DNA of 64,000 nt from Spirosoma sp. (lineage in GTDB: Bacteria > Bacteroidota > Bacteroidia > Cytophagales > Spirosomataceae), in the NCBI RefSeq assembly GCF_026391055.1, contig NZ_JAPLET010000022.1:1021648-1085647 (forward strand), in the 5' to 3' direction. The notes below the pieces were generated by a model, which was given only the letters and a program-made list of their open reading frames with translations, was not told where the DNA came from and did no database searches. Within the stretch, counting starts at the first letter, position 1, and every line of letters starts with the position of its first letter. A program made the position numbers and the translations under genes. Shown here in pieces: positions 26,936-35,541 of the stretch.

Positions 26936-26985
26936 ATAATGTAATTACACCACCCAAGGACTTTAGCAGTGTAATTACATTATTC
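26934..26985 (+). terminator. 17-bp perfect inverted repeat at the dprA stop
   Basis: Arms 26934-26950 and 26969-26985 are perfect inverted complements (GAATAATGTAATTACAC and its partner) with an 18-nt loop. The left arm includes two bases of the dprA TGA. There is no clear T-tract, so it may be a terminator or mRNA-stabilising hairpin, or an operator of the GH43 gene 50 bp downstream. Confidence 0.55.
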
Positions 26986-27034
26986 GCGCATTCGGCTTTA
27001 CTTTTACAGCATTCCTAACAAATGTATATATTGT

Positions 27035-28027
27035 ATGTCCCGCTTCAGTTTCATTCTTCTTCTGCTTACTCAACTCTCCATTTGTTCATTTGCCCAACAA
27101 CCAGCCTCGGCAAGTAAAAAAAGTGGCAACCCTATTTTCCCCGGCTGGTATGCCGACCCTGAAGGTGTGCTTTTCAAAAAACAATACTGGGTCTATCCAA
27201 CGTATTCGGCTCCCTACGAAAAACAGGTCTTTTTCGACGCCTTTTCGTCACCCGATCTAGTTACCTGGACAAAACACCCCCGCATTCTTGACTCTACGGC
27301 CGTTAAATGGGCAAAACGGGCCATGTGGGCGCCGGCTATCGTTGAAAAAGGTGGTAAGTATTTTCTGTTCTTCGGTGCCAATGACATTCACGACGACAAA
27401 AAAGAAGTTGGTGGCATTGGTGTAGCTGTTGCCGACAATCCGGCCGGTCCGTTTCGGGATTATCTGGGCAAACCGTTGGTTGGACAGATTCATAACGGAG
27501 CGCAGCCCATCGACCAGTTTGCATTTAAAGACAAAGACGGCCAGTATTACCTGCTCTATGGCGGCTGGGGACACTGCAACATTGCCCGGCTGAAGAACGA
27601 CTTTACCGGTTTCCTGCCATTTGCCGATGGCACCATATTTCGCGAAATTACTCCCAAAGGATATGTCGAAGGGCCGACGATGTTTGTCAGAAACGGTAAA
27701 TATTACTTCATGTGGTCGGAAGGGGGATGGACGGGACCTGACTACTCCGTTGCCTACGCCGTAGCCAACTCACCCTTTGGCCCCTTTGAGCGGGTGGGCA
27801 AGATTTTGCAGCAGGACCCCAAAGTAGCTACCGGAGCCGGCCACCACTCGGTTATTCAGGTTCCCGGCAAAGATGAGTGGTACATTGTCTATCACCGGCG
27901 CCCCTTGACAGAAACGGATGGCAACCACCGCGAAACCTGCATCGACAAAATGTATTTTAATTCCGACGGGACGATAAAACCCGTTAACATAACGGTTGAG
28001 GGCGTGGAAGCCCGGTTATTGAAGTAA
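27035..28027 (+). CDS. Secreted glycoside hydrolase family 43 protein
   Basis: A 330-residue protein with signal peptide MSRFSFILLLLTQLSICSFAQ and a five-bladed beta-propeller domain. The three GH43 acidic residues can be assigned: the base Asp in GWYADPEGV, the pKa-tuning Asp in QPIDQFAF, and the acid Glu in YVEGPTMF. GH43 enzymes remove arabinose, xylose or galactose residues from plant polysaccharides. The exact subfamily cannot be read here. Length fits a single-domain member with no CBM. It is not next to a SusCD pair, so its transport partner is unclear. Confidence 0.92.
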   Translation: MSRFSFILLLLTQLSICSFAQQPASASKKSGNPIFPGWYADPEGVLFKKQYWVYPTYSAPYEKQVFFDAFSSPDLVTWTKHPRILDSTAVKWAKRAMWAPAIVEKGGKYFLFFGANDIHDDKKEVGGIGVAVADNPAGPFRDYLGKPLVGQIHNGAQPIDQFAFKDKDGQYYLLYGGWGHCNIARLKNDFTGFLPFADGTIFREITPKGYVEGPTMFVRNGKYYFMWSEGGWTGPDYSVAYAVANSPFGPFERVGKILQQDPKVATGAGHHSVIQVPGKDEWYIVYHRRPLTETDGNHRETCIDKMYFNSDGTIKPVNITVEGVEARLLK

Positions 28028-28068
28028 CGTAACCTTGTTTGTGGCCTAATTTCCAGCTCCGGCAAAAC

Positions 28069-28122
28069 AATCGAAGCGGTTTTCGGTAGTGAACTATACA
28101 CTAAACGAAAACCGCTTCGATT
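28069..28122 (+). promoter_or_regulatory. 17-bp perfect hairpin abutting the THX start codon
   Basis: Arms 28069-28085 (AATCGAAGCGGTTTTCG) and 28106-28122 are perfect inverted complements with a 20-nt loop. The right arm ends one base before the ATG at 28123. If formed in the mRNA it would cover the ribosome-binding region. It may instead end the GH43 transcript, but no T-run follows. Confidence 0.6.
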
Positions 28123-28251
28123 ATGGGAAAAGGCGATAAGAAGTCAAAAAGAGGAAAAATTTCGAGGGGTTCGTACGGCAAAACTCGTCCCAGCAAATGG
28201 AACGATTCCACCTACAAAAAGCCGGAAGCAGACTCAACTAATTCATTGTAA
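28123..28251 (+). CDS. Small ribosomal subunit protein bTHX
   Basis: A 42-residue, very basic protein that starts MGKGDKKSKRGKISRGSYGK and continues TRPSKWNDSTYKKPEADSTN. The MGKGDKK(S/T)(K/R)(R/K)GKI..GSYG pattern is that of 30S protein THX, first found in Thermus and widespread in Bacteroidota, where it fits into the head of the small subunit near 16S rRNA. I found it by reading the gap between GH43 and the YfhO gene. A perfect hairpin abuts the start and a strong terminator follows the stop, so it may be an independent unit. Confidence 0.93.
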   Translation: MGKGDKKSKRGKISRGSYGKTRPSKWNDSTYKKPEADSTNSL

Positions 28252-28256
28252 TACTG

Positions 28257-28304
28257 ACCGTCCCGGTTGGGTGAGAATAGTTTTTCTCACCCAACCGGGA
28301 CGGT
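28257..28304. terminator. 21-bp bidirectional terminator
   Basis: Perfect arms 28257-28277 and 28284-28304 around loop TAGTTT, 5 bp past the THX stop and 15 bp before the stop of the convergent YfhO gene. It probably ends both transcripts. Confidence 0.85.
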
Positions 28305-28319
28305 TGCTGTTATATGTAC

Positions 28320-30959
28320 CTACCGAGACTTGGCTCCTTTTGGATTTGCTCCTCCCGATTTTGGTTTTGCTGACTCAGCGACGGGTGTTACTTCAATCGG
28401 CGTTACAGGCAATACAGGTTCGGGCTCGTTTACAGGCTGTCCACGTCGGCGTCGGCCTTCAGTAAAGATTGTAAAACCGATAAGGCAAATCAGCAGCACA
28501 TTACAAATCAAGTCGATGGTGTCGCCGGTATGCGCCAACGGAGGGTCGAACCGAAACTCAATAGTATGTTTACCGGCCGGAATCCGCAACGCCCGCAGCA
28601 CATAGTTGGCCTGAAGATGGGGCACTGCCTTTCCATCGATAAACGCCTGCCAGTCTTCATGTCCCCGGTAGTAAACTTCCGAGAAAACAGCCAGTCCATC
28701 GCGGGCAGCGTTCGCCGTGTAGATCAACTTATCCGGCCGGTAGTTCGTCAGCTGGATAGTGCTGCCCGTATGGTCCATTGTGGCGGGTAGGTTACCCAGT
28801 TCAGCCGCGAATCGTTTATCAACAACGGCCGAATCCCGCGGATTGAGCGTTTTCATAGCCGCCAGTTCGTCGTCGGCATTAGCCACTTGCTGCACCGTAC
28901 CCACAAACCAGGCCGCACCGAGTACGTCGGGGTTGGGAATCACCACCGGTCCCGGTTGCTGCTGCGGATTGGCCGGATCAGGCTGCCCCGGCTGGATCAC
29001 GTACTTCGCATGCAGCATGTTCAGGATATGCAGCGTATTGGATTGAAAGGCATAATTGATCAACTCGTTGTAGCGACGTAGGCGCGTCGTGTTATAGCCC
29101 CCTACGGATCGGTGAAAGTAAGACGTCCGGTTCGTTTCCATGAACGAGCCCGTCTGATCGAACACCCGGTACCCCAGCGACTTATCCTGCAAAATCTGCT
29201 GATCGGCGGGCGTGGGCTCAAAGGGAACACTAGCTGCAGCTTTCGACACAAAATCAGCATTATTCAGAAAGCGCTTATCGACCGAAAACAGATCGAAGAT
29301 GACAATTGCCAGCACAATCGGATAAAACAGACCGGCTTTAATCTTATTTGTCAGAAACAGCCACAGGGCTGCGGCTGTCAAAACAATTAAAATAACCGAT
29401 CGGAACGCATCGGACCGCAACAGGCTCTGCCGGTCGCTGATAAGCGCTGACTGAAACTCACGGCCCGCTTCGCCGAAGATTCTGGACAGCATATCGCTGT
29501 CGTTCGGTGCCTGGAAACTAAAGAATGCACCACCAAGAACGGCCAGGACAAGTGCCACACCCGCCGTCAGGCCCAGACTAATAAGCAAAGGCTGCCGGAG
29601 TTGGGCCAGGGTCATTTTTTGCGTAATGATCGTTTGCAATCCCAGCGCAGCCCCGGCGGCAAAGAACAGTTGAGCCAGACAGAACGCCATCGTCATGGCC
29701 CGAAACTTATTGAGGTAGGGCAAATAGTCGAACAGAAATTCGTTGAAGAACAGTAGGTTTTTACCCCAGGCGAGCATGATCATCAGCACTGCGGCACTCA
29801 GCAGCCACCACCGGATTGGCTTTCGAATCACAAATAACCCCAACACAAATAGAAATAACAGAGCCGCCCCGGCATACGCAGGACCACCCACAATGGGCTG
29901 ATCGCCCCAGTAGGTTGGCGCACCCAGTTCGGCCATTTGTTTAGCTGCCGCCGGGTCGATACCTCGGCTGGCCATGGCTTTATAAAACTCGGAATCGGTG
30001 GTCAATCCACCCCCCGCCGACGAGCCGCCCGCAGCGTTTGGCACGAGTAGCGTCAGCGTTTCGGCTTTGCCATAACTATACGTAAACGCGTAATTTTTGT
30101 CCAGACCGCCCGTCGATTCGCTGGCGGGTGCTTTTCCGTCCGGGTTAGTCGTTTTAGCCGTCAGTTCCGATTTACCGCGAATGGTCTCTTTTGTATACTG
30201 ATTCAGGACCAGTACCCGCTTGGCAAAACTCCCGGCCCCCAGCGCACCGGCAACAGCCAGTGTAGCCAGCCCCAGCGCCATTTGCCGCCCTTTTCCGGCG
30301 CGGATCAGGGCAATGCTTTCGATGAGCACATACAGGCCCACCGTCATGAACAGGTAATAGGTGATCTGGATGTGGTTGGCGCCAAATTCCATACAGGTAA
30401 AGAAGCCCATGAGCGCAGCGCCAAGCCAGTATCGGCCCCGAAGTGCCAGAATTACCCCGGCCAGTACACCGGCTCCGTAACCCAGCGCAAATAGTTTGGA
30501 GACGTGCCCGGCTTCGAGACTTACAATACCGAATGTCCCGAATCCATAGGCGACGGCCCCCAGCACCGAAAGCCAGGGATTACAGCCAAGTACGACCAGC
30601 AGCACGTACATGCTCAGAAGTACGACGAAAATGACATTGGCCGTATTAGGCAGCGTTTCCACGACACCCATTACAGCTTTATAGACCAGAATATAAGGGT
30701 ACCGGTAATCGATCATATAGGCGGGCATACCGCTGAAGACAGCGTCTGTCCATTGAGGTTTTTCGCCGGTTTGTTTAGCGATTTCGCGAATCTCGCGGGC
30801 TGATGCGACAGATTCCTGCACATCGTGCATGGCGAGCGTTTTGCCGGACATGACCGGCGAGAAGAAAACAACGGCCAGCACAAAAAGTCCAAGCACGGCA
30901 ATCAGGTGCTGGACCAGGCCGGTTCGCCGGTTCGGTTGTAGTAAGGTTGGTTGGTTCAT
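28320..30959 (-). CDS. YfhO-family polytopic membrane protein
   Basis: An 879-residue inner-membrane protein. ATG 30957-30959 (MNQPTLLQPNRRT) is preferred over an in-frame start at 30983. A first helix (LIAVLGLFVLAVVFFSPVM) is followed by a loop, TLAMHDVQESVASAREIREI, then about 11-13 more helices up to residue 570. The C-terminal periplasmic part has YVIQPGQPDPANP and RALRIPAGKHTIEFRFDPPL before a last helix (IDLICNVLLICLIGFTIF). YfhO relatives include GT-C-like lipid-linked glycosyltransferases of Gram-positives that modify teichoic acid. The acceptor in Bacteroidota is unknown. Single gene. Confidence 0.88.
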   Translation of the reverse strand: MNQPTLLQPNRRTGLVQHLIAVLGLFVLAVVFFSPVMSGKTLAMHDVQESVASAREIREIAKQTGEKPQWTDAVFSGMPAYMIDYRYPYILVYKAVMGVVETLPNTANVIFVVLLSMYVLLVVLGCNPWLSVLGAVAYGFGTFGIVSLEAGHVSKLFALGYGAGVLAGVILALRGRYWLGAALMGFFTCMEFGANHIQITYYLFMTVGLYVLIESIALIRAGKGRQMALGLATLAVAGALGAGSFAKRVLVLNQYTKETIRGKSELTAKTTNPDGKAPASESTGGLDKNYAFTYSYGKAETLTLLVPNAAGGSSAGGGLTTDSEFYKAMASRGIDPAAAKQMAELGAPTYWGDQPIVGGPAYAGAALLFLFVLGLFVIRKPIRWWLLSAAVLMIMLAWGKNLLFFNEFLFDYLPYLNKFRAMTMAFCLAQLFFAAGAALGLQTIITQKMTLAQLRQPLLISLGLTAGVALVLAVLGGAFFSFQAPNDSDMLSRIFGEAGREFQSALISDRQSLLRSDAFRSVILIVLTAAALWLFLTNKIKAGLFYPIVLAIVIFDLFSVDKRFLNNADFVSKAAASVPFEPTPADQQILQDKSLGYRVFDQTGSFMETNRTSYFHRSVGGYNTTRLRRYNELINYAFQSNTLHILNMLHAKYVIQPGQPDPANPQQQPGPVVIPNPDVLGAAWFVGTVQQVANADDELAAMKTLNPRDSAVVDKRFAAELGNLPATMDHTGSTIQLTNYRPDKLIYTANAARDGLAVFSEVYYRGHEDWQAFIDGKAVPHLQANYVLRALRIPAGKHTIEFRFDPPLAHTGDTIDLICNVLLICLIGFTIFTEGRRRRGQPVNEPEPVLPVTPIEVTPVAESAKPKSGGANPKGAKSR

Positions 30960-31137
30960 AAAATCAACTGGTACGTAGCCCAAAGATACGTCTTTGTACC
31001 AAAACGGATAACCTACCCGTCCGATTGTTAGACCAGAAAGCCCGCCGACACTTTTTATACCATCGTCAGTATCAGCTACAAACTAAAATTTAGGCCTGAT
31101 ACGCAACCCTTTGACACCACATTTCGTATAGGCTGAC

Positions 31138-31422
31138 ATGCGTTATATCGTTGTTTTTGCTCAGCAGGAAATAGGATATGCCGTCGGGTTCGACGACTCG
31201 TCCGACGCGTTCGACTTCTTATTTTGGGGGTATGAAGAATATGAATTGCTCCCCTACGGTATTTTCGACATGCTCACGGGCGATATCATGCCCTATGAGC
31301 ATCGGGGCGAACGCACAGCCGACGTGGAGGAGCCCGTTATCCGTCGCATCGCGATGGATTATGTCAAATCGGCTGTTCGGCAGACGGGTTCAGGGCAAGT
31401 TAAAAAGAAGCTTAAACAATAA
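31138..31422 (+). CDS. Conserved small protein of unknown function
   Basis: A 94-residue protein with no recognised domain. The N-terminal MRYIVVFAQQEIGYAVGFDD reads as two beta-strands, then an acidic, aromatic stretch with FDFLFWGYEEYELLPYGIFD, and a basic lysine-rich tail (VKKKLKQ). No signal peptide or membrane helix. It has a free-standing position with a terminator 78 bp downstream, and codon usage like its neighbours, so I take it as real. Confidence 0.6.
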   Translation: MRYIVVFAQQEIGYAVGFDDSSDAFDFLFWGYEEYELLPYGIFDMLTGDIMPYEHRGERTADVEEPVIRRIAMDYVKSAVRQTGSGQVKKKLKQ

Positions 31423-31500
31423 TTTTAGTCGACCTAAATACGTTTCATTGCCCGCTACATATTAACTAAAAATAGTCTGTCTTAGCTATTCAGTGTAAAC

Positions 31501-31541
31501 CAGCAAAAGCCGCTTCCTTTTAGGGTAAGCGGCTTTTGCTG
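31501..31541. terminator. Bidirectional terminator
   Basis: Perfect 15-bp arms CAGCAAAAGCCGCTT (31501-31515) and 31527-31541, loop of 11 nt. The A/T runs inside the stem give T-tracts on both strands. It lies between the convergent 94-residue gene and frr. Confidence 0.8.
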
Positions 31542-31566
31542 CACTGGTAGTTTACCCGATACAGGG

Positions 31567-32127
31567 TTACACCACCATGATATCTTTCTCTTTTGCGACA
31601 AAGGTTTCTTCGATACGGGCAATGAAAGCGTCGGTTAGTTTCTGAACGCGCTCCTCGCCTACTTTCACAGCATCCTCCGACACGCCGTCTTTTACCAGTT
31701 TGCGAATGTCGTCGTTGGTATCCTTACGGATGTTACGGACGTTAACTTTTGCCGTTTCAACTTCCTGCTTTACTTTTTTCACCAGATCGCGCCGACGTTC
31801 TTCGGTAAGTGGCGGAATACTCAGGCGAATCTGTTCGCCGTCGTTGTTTGGGTTGAGGCCTAAGTTGGAGTTACGAATCGCCTTTTCGACCTCGCTGATG
31901 AGCTTTCTCTCGAACGGCTTGATAACAATGGTTCGGGCATCGGGGGTATTGATGGACGCAACCGTGTGGAGCGGTGACAGCATTCCGTAATATTCTACCT
32001 GTATCCCGTCGAGCATACCCGCGTTAGCCTTTCCTGCGCGAATTTTTGTCAGTTCAATGGCCAGGTGCTTGAGCGCCTTTTCCATTGTATCTTTTGCATC
32101 GTCGAGAAATAACTCGATTTCTTCCAT
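31567..32127 (-). CDS. frr: Ribosome recycling factor
   Basis: A 186-residue protein that, with EF-G, splits post-termination ribosomes. It begins MEEIELFLDDAKDTMEKALKHLAIELTKIRAGKANAGML with the RAGKA(N/S) hallmark, followed by the beta-barrel domain II (VEYYGMLSPLHTVASINTPDARTIVIKPFE). The C-terminal helix is ITKL-like (VQKLTDAFIARIEETFVAKEKDIMVV). It follows pyrH on the same strand, the usual bacterial order, with an array of 8-bp repeats in between. Confidence 0.98.
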   Translation of the reverse strand: MEEIELFLDDAKDTMEKALKHLAIELTKIRAGKANAGMLDGIQVEYYGMLSPLHTVASINTPDARTIVIKPFERKLISEVEKAIRNSNLGLNPNNDGEQIRLSIPPLTEERRRDLVKKVKQEVETAKVNVRNIRKDTNDDIRKLVKDGVSEDAVKVGEERVQKLTDAFIARIEETFVAKEKDIMVV

Positions 32128-32134
32128 GTTTTTA

Positions 32135-32241
32135 AGGTTATAAGTTATTGAGTTATTGGGTCATTGAGTTATAAAGCTATTACGTGCCAATAAGGCCCAT
32201 TTAACTTACTAACTTACTAACTCTATAACCCTATAACTCTT
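32135..32241. repeat. Inverted 8-bp tandem repeat element, copy 3
   Basis: The left array holds six octamers (32135-32182: AGGTTATA, AGTTATTG twice, GGTCATTG, AGTTATAA, AGCTATTA). The right array holds five inverted octamers (32202-32241: TAACTTAC twice, TAACTCTA, TAACCCTA, TAACTCTT). They face each other across a 19-nt gap and fill the space between pyrH and frr. Confidence 0.85.
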
Positions 32242-32975
32242 TATTCAGGTAATTTCATGGTAATGAGTGTACCCTGATTGCCGTCGCCCTGTACCAGTTT
32301 GAGCAGACTTCCCTTCGTGTTCATGTTGAAAACGATAATAGGCAGGCTGTTTTCCTGACAGAGCGTAAAGGCTGTTAAGTCCATCACGCTCAGTTTCTTT
32401 TCGTAAACGTCTTCGAAGGTGATGGTGGTATACCGGGTAGCCGTTTTGTCTTTCATGGGGTCGGCTGTGTATACACCGTCAACTTTGGTGCCTTTCAGTA
32501 CCACATCGGCTTCAATCTCGATAGCTCGTAGACTGGCCGTGGTATCGGTGGTGAAATAAGGACTTCCGGTACCGGCCGCGAAGATCACGACACGTCCTTT
32601 TTCGAGGTGACGCACCGCCCGCCGACGTACGTAGGGTTCGCAGACCTGCTCCATTTTAATGGCCGACATCACGCGGGTGTACATGCCGTGCTTTTCAAAG
32701 GAACTTTGCAGCGCCATAGCATTGATGACAGTTGCCAGCATACCCATGTAGTCGCCCTGAACCCGGTCGATACCCGAACGCTCACCGGATACCCCGCGGA
32801 AGATGTTCCCCCCACCAATTACAATGGCTACTTCGACACCTAAGTCAACGACTTGCTTAATTTCCTGGCTGTATTGCTCCAGTATAGCCGGGTCAATATT
32901 GTATCCGTTAGGCCCAGCCAGAGCCTCTCCGCTCAACTTGAGCAGGATGCGTTTATACGTTGTTTGCGATGTCAT
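32241..32975 (-). CDS. pyrH: UMP kinase
   Basis: A 244-residue kinase that phosphorylates UMP to UDP, first step to UTP and CTP. ATG 32973-32975 gives [21 protein letters not shown], the normal N-terminus; an in-frame start at 33029 would add 18 residues. Visible motifs are [12 protein letters not shown] (ATP site), [13 protein letters not shown] (UMP site) and [14 protein letters not shown]. The protein is cytoplasmic and hexameric in its family. It is followed by frr. Confidence 0.97.
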   Translation of the reverse strand: MTSQTTYKRILLKLSGEALAGPNGYNIDPAILEQYSQEIKQVVDLGVEVAIVIGGGNIFRGVSGERSGIDRVQGDYMGMLATVINAMALQSSFEKHGMYTRVMSAIKMEQVCEPYVRRRAVRHLEKGRVVIFAAGTGSPYFTTDTTASLRAIEIEADVVLKGTKVDGVYTADPMKDKTATRYTTITFEDVYEKKLSVMDLTAFTLCQENSLPIIVFNMNTKGSLLKLVQGDGNQGTLITMKLPE

Positions 32976-33037
32976 GAAGGGAAAATTTGCGGGCAAAGAT
33001 AAGAAAAAGGCCGAACGTTCGGCCAGCAAAATTAATC

Positions 33038-33991
33038 TTAAGCTGATTTCCAGAGTTCATGAAGCCGATTTAAATCCCGTTTCATGGCGTTAAACACCTC
33101 TTTTTGGGGGACGGTCAAGCGGGTTGCGCCATGTTCGGCTCCACCCACCGGATACTCAATATGCAGAGAGACAGGCATCTGAATCTCATATTTCTTGAGC
33201 AGCGTAAAGTAACGCTTAAAATCAACGATACCTTCGCCCAGCGGTACGTCCTGTACGGTTGCTACCCCACTTTTCGTCGACCAGATAAAATCTTTAATGG
33301 CAATCGACTTGATAGACGGCTGTAGTAAGCGAAGGCCGTTGGGCCAGGACTGGCCACCCTCTACGGTGGCATGACGGATGTCATATTGTACGCCCATATA
33401 CGATGGTACGGCCGTTTTCAGCATTTCCCAGATTTCCCAGACGGAGGCTCCTACCAGCAAACCCGCATGATTCTGGTAGCAGCCAATCAGATTCAGCGAC
33501 TTGTTCAGTTCACCAAGTGCCCGCAGTTGCTGCTGAAACCCCACAATCGACTCCGGAATGGATTTTTGTTCGCCATACTGATACCACTTCATTCGGTACA
33601 GCTTAAATCCGGCTTTCGAAGCTGTTTTGAGCAACCGAACGTCAACGGCATTTGTGGCATCGCCCACCGCCGTTGTCATGAGCTTGGGCGGCAGACCTGC
33701 TTTTTTCAGGGCTTCGGCCGCTTTCGGCAAGTCATCATCAACCCGCTCAGGCCGCACATGCCCATCCGGCCGAACGGTTAAATCGACACCAGCGAAGCCC
33801 ATTTCGGCCGCGGCACTGGCCATATCTGCATAGTTGAGAAACTGCAAATGCTTCGAGAAAATATGCACGTCGGGCAGCGGCAGGTCGGCTTTCTCGGTTT
33901 GTGCGGGAAGCGATGCGGTTACCAGCGGGAGCGCACTAGCGGCCAGGGCCGTTTGCTTAACAAAGCGTCGTCGGGTGTAGAGGGTATCCAT
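33038..33991 (-). CDS. Sugar phosphate isomerase/epimerase-like TIM-barrel protein, Tat-exported
   Basis: A 317-residue protein of the AP_endonuc_2/xylose-isomerase-like TIM-barrel family. ATG 33989-33991 starts [24 protein letters not shown] with a twin-arginine signal; an in-frame start at 34015 exists. Barrel segments include [51 protein letters not shown] and [16 protein letters not shown], whose His, Asp and Glu residues likely bind a divalent metal. The family contains sugar epimerases and isomerases that act on keto-sugars. It follows the biotin-carrier gene by 16 bp. Confidence 0.88.
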   Translation of the reverse strand: MDTLYTRRRFVKQTALAASALPLVTASLPAQTEKADLPLPDVHIFSKHLQFLNYADMASAAAEMGFAGVDLTVRPDGHVRPERVDDDLPKAAEALKKAGLPPKLMTTAVGDATNAVDVRLLKTASKAGFKLYRMKWYQYGEQKSIPESIVGFQQQLRALGELNKSLNLIGCYQNHAGLLVGASVWEIWEMLKTAVPSYMGVQYDIRHATVEGGQSWPNGLRLLQPSIKSIAIKDFIWSTKSGVATVQDVPLGEGIVDFKRYFTLLKKYEIQMPVSLHIEYPVGGAEHGATRLTVPQKEVFNAMKRDLNRLHELWKSA

Positions 33992-34007
33992 ACTAGCAAA
34001 AGCCAGC

Positions 34008-34520
34008 TTACGCAAATTCTACCAGTACCTGTCCCTTTTCGACTCGGTCACCTTTGTTAACGCGGATGCTTTTTACAGTACCCTCGCCGGGTGCTTTGAG
34101 CAGGTTTTCCATCTTCATAGCTTCCAGAATGAGCAGGCTATCTCCTTTTTGAATCACATCACCCGGTTGCACGCTGATGCCAACGATCAGCCCCGGCATG
34201 GGGGCTTTCAATTCATTGACCTTGCTGCTGGCTACTGAGCTCATTCCCATTTTTTCGAGCAGCAGATCGAAGCGATCTTTTAGCTGTACATGGTGAATAT
34301 GGCCGTTTATCTTTAGGCTAACCGTTTTGTCAGCGGAATTGAGATCGATCACTTCGGCCGTAAACGACATATTCTTGTGCAGAATATGAAACGTCCGGTC
34401 GTTAAGTTTCACCAGATCCCAGTCAAAGGGCTCGCCAGTAACAACGGGCTGACCGTTCATAAAATCAATGCTAACGGATGGGGTTTCTGTATTGGTCAGG
34501 GTTGCCGTATACATATTCAA
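34008..34520 (-). CDS. Biotin carboxyl carrier domain protein (acyl-CoA carboxylase type)
   Basis: A 170-residue protein whose last 75 residues form a biotinyl domain: LKAPMPGLIVGISVQPGDVIQKGDSLLILEAMKMENLLKAP, with biotin on Lys of EAMKMEN. The N-terminal 90 residues match the linker/BT-like part of propionyl- or pyruvate-type carboxylase alpha subunits (KNMSFTAEVIDLNSADKTVSLKINGHIHHVQL). In Bacteroidota this carrier is usually a separate chain working with biotin carboxylase and a carboxyltransferase, neither of which is seen here. bioB is 17 kb away. Confidence 0.9.
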   Translation of the reverse strand: MNMYTATLTNTETPSVSIDFMNGQPVVTGEPFDWDLVKLNDRTFHILHKNMSFTAEVIDLNSADKTVSLKINGHIHHVQLKDRFDLLLEKMGMSSVASSKVNELKAPMPGLIVGISVQPGDVIQKGDSLLILEAMKMENLLKAPGEGTVKSIRVNKGDRVEKGQVLVEFA

Positions 34521-34591
34521 AAGCTTATTGTGTCGTATTGAAGTGGGGGCAGCGTTTGATCATTGACGCCTGCCATCGGTAAAATCACAAA

Positions 34592-35500
34592 CTACGATTT
34601 ATTTACTAACCAGATGCCGATTAAGCAGATACCCATCCCTGCAAATTGCACCAGATAGATTTTTTCGCCATCCAGCACACCCCACATGAGTGCCACAATG
34701 GGGATTAGGTACGTGACCGAGGCCGCAAATAAAGGCGAGGCCAGTTGCATGACTCGGTTGAAGAAGATTGACATCAGCCCTGAGCCAAACACGCCCAGCG
34801 TTACTAGCGCCCATAACGACCAGTTGCTGTGGCCCTCTACAACCCGACTAAAAAAATCGGTAGGGATCAGCGTGAGCAAGGCGATGGGTCCGGCAAAGGC
34901 AAAGAGCCAGGCCGTTGACACCAGAGCAGGCAAATGACTCAGATACCGGCCAATCAGGTTGGTATTCAATCCATAACAGATGGTAGCCAGGACAACCAGG
35001 AGCGCGTAGCCGTTAATCTGAAAGGTGCCGGTGGCACTGAAAAACACCAATAGCAGTGAACCCGCCAGCCCGAGTAAAATCCCGGCAACCTGTTTCAATT
35101 TCAGCGCCTGACCGAAGAATACAGCCCCCAGAATGAGCGTAAACAACGGGCTCAGTGAGTTGAGCGCACCAGCTAATGAACTGTTAAGGTGAGCCCCTGC
35201 TTCGGCAAAGAGGAATGCCGGAATCACAAACCCGATGATAGCCGATGCCAGCAACGCCACCCAGCGATGCCGGACCATAGTCCGAATATCCGGCTGCTGG
35301 CTTTGCCTGGCCAGAAAAGGGGAGAAAAATAAGAGCGCAAACACCAATCGACCAGCGGCTACCTGTTCGGGTGGGAAAGCCCCCAGACTTCGCTTGATGA
35401 GAATAAATGAACTCCCCCAAACCAGGGCCAGCGCACACAACAACACCCACGCCAGCAGAGGCCGATTTTGGGGAACAACAACAGGTTCTTCAGTAGTCAT
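34592..35500 (-). CDS. DMT-superfamily (EamA) transporter
   Basis: A 302-residue inner-membrane protein with ten predicted helices as two EamA repeats. The first repeat starts PLLAWVLLCALALVWGSSFILIKRSL, with the WG(S)(S/N)F motif; the second covers the segment with NGYALLVVLATICYGLNTNLIGRYL to the end. The family exports amino acids or metabolites, or takes up sugars. The substrate is unknown. It is downstream of dusB on the same strand, separated by a terminator. Confidence 0.92.
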   Translation of the reverse strand: MTTEEPVVVPQNRPLLAWVLLCALALVWGSSFILIKRSLGAFPPEQVAAGRLVFALLFFSPFLARQSQQPDIRTMVRHRWVALLASAIIGFVIPAFLFAEAGAHLNSSLAGALNSLSPLFTLILGAVFFGQALKLKQVAGILLGLAGSLLLVFFSATGTFQINGYALLVVLATICYGLNTNLIGRYLSHLPALVSTAWLFAFAGPIALLTLIPTDFFSRVVEGHSNWSLWALVTLGVFGSGLMSIFFNRVMQLASPLFAASVTYLIPIVALMWGVLDGEKIYLVQFAGMGICLIGIWLVNKS

Positions 35501-35516
35501 CAGCCATAAAAACAGA

Positions 35517-35537
35517 GTCGCGGATGTGTTCCGCGAC
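35517..35537 (-). terminator. Terminator after dusB
   Basis: On the minus strand GTCGCGGA pairs with TCCGCGAC (35530-35537 with 35517-35524) and is followed by CTCTGTTTTTATGG. It begins 5 bp past the dusB stop and precedes the DMT gene. Confidence 0.75.
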
Positions 35538-35541
35538 CCTC

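Noticed and set aside
32135..32241. Short regular repeats as a possible CRISPR array
   Set aside because: Units are 8 bp with no spacers and inverted arms, so it is not CRISPR.
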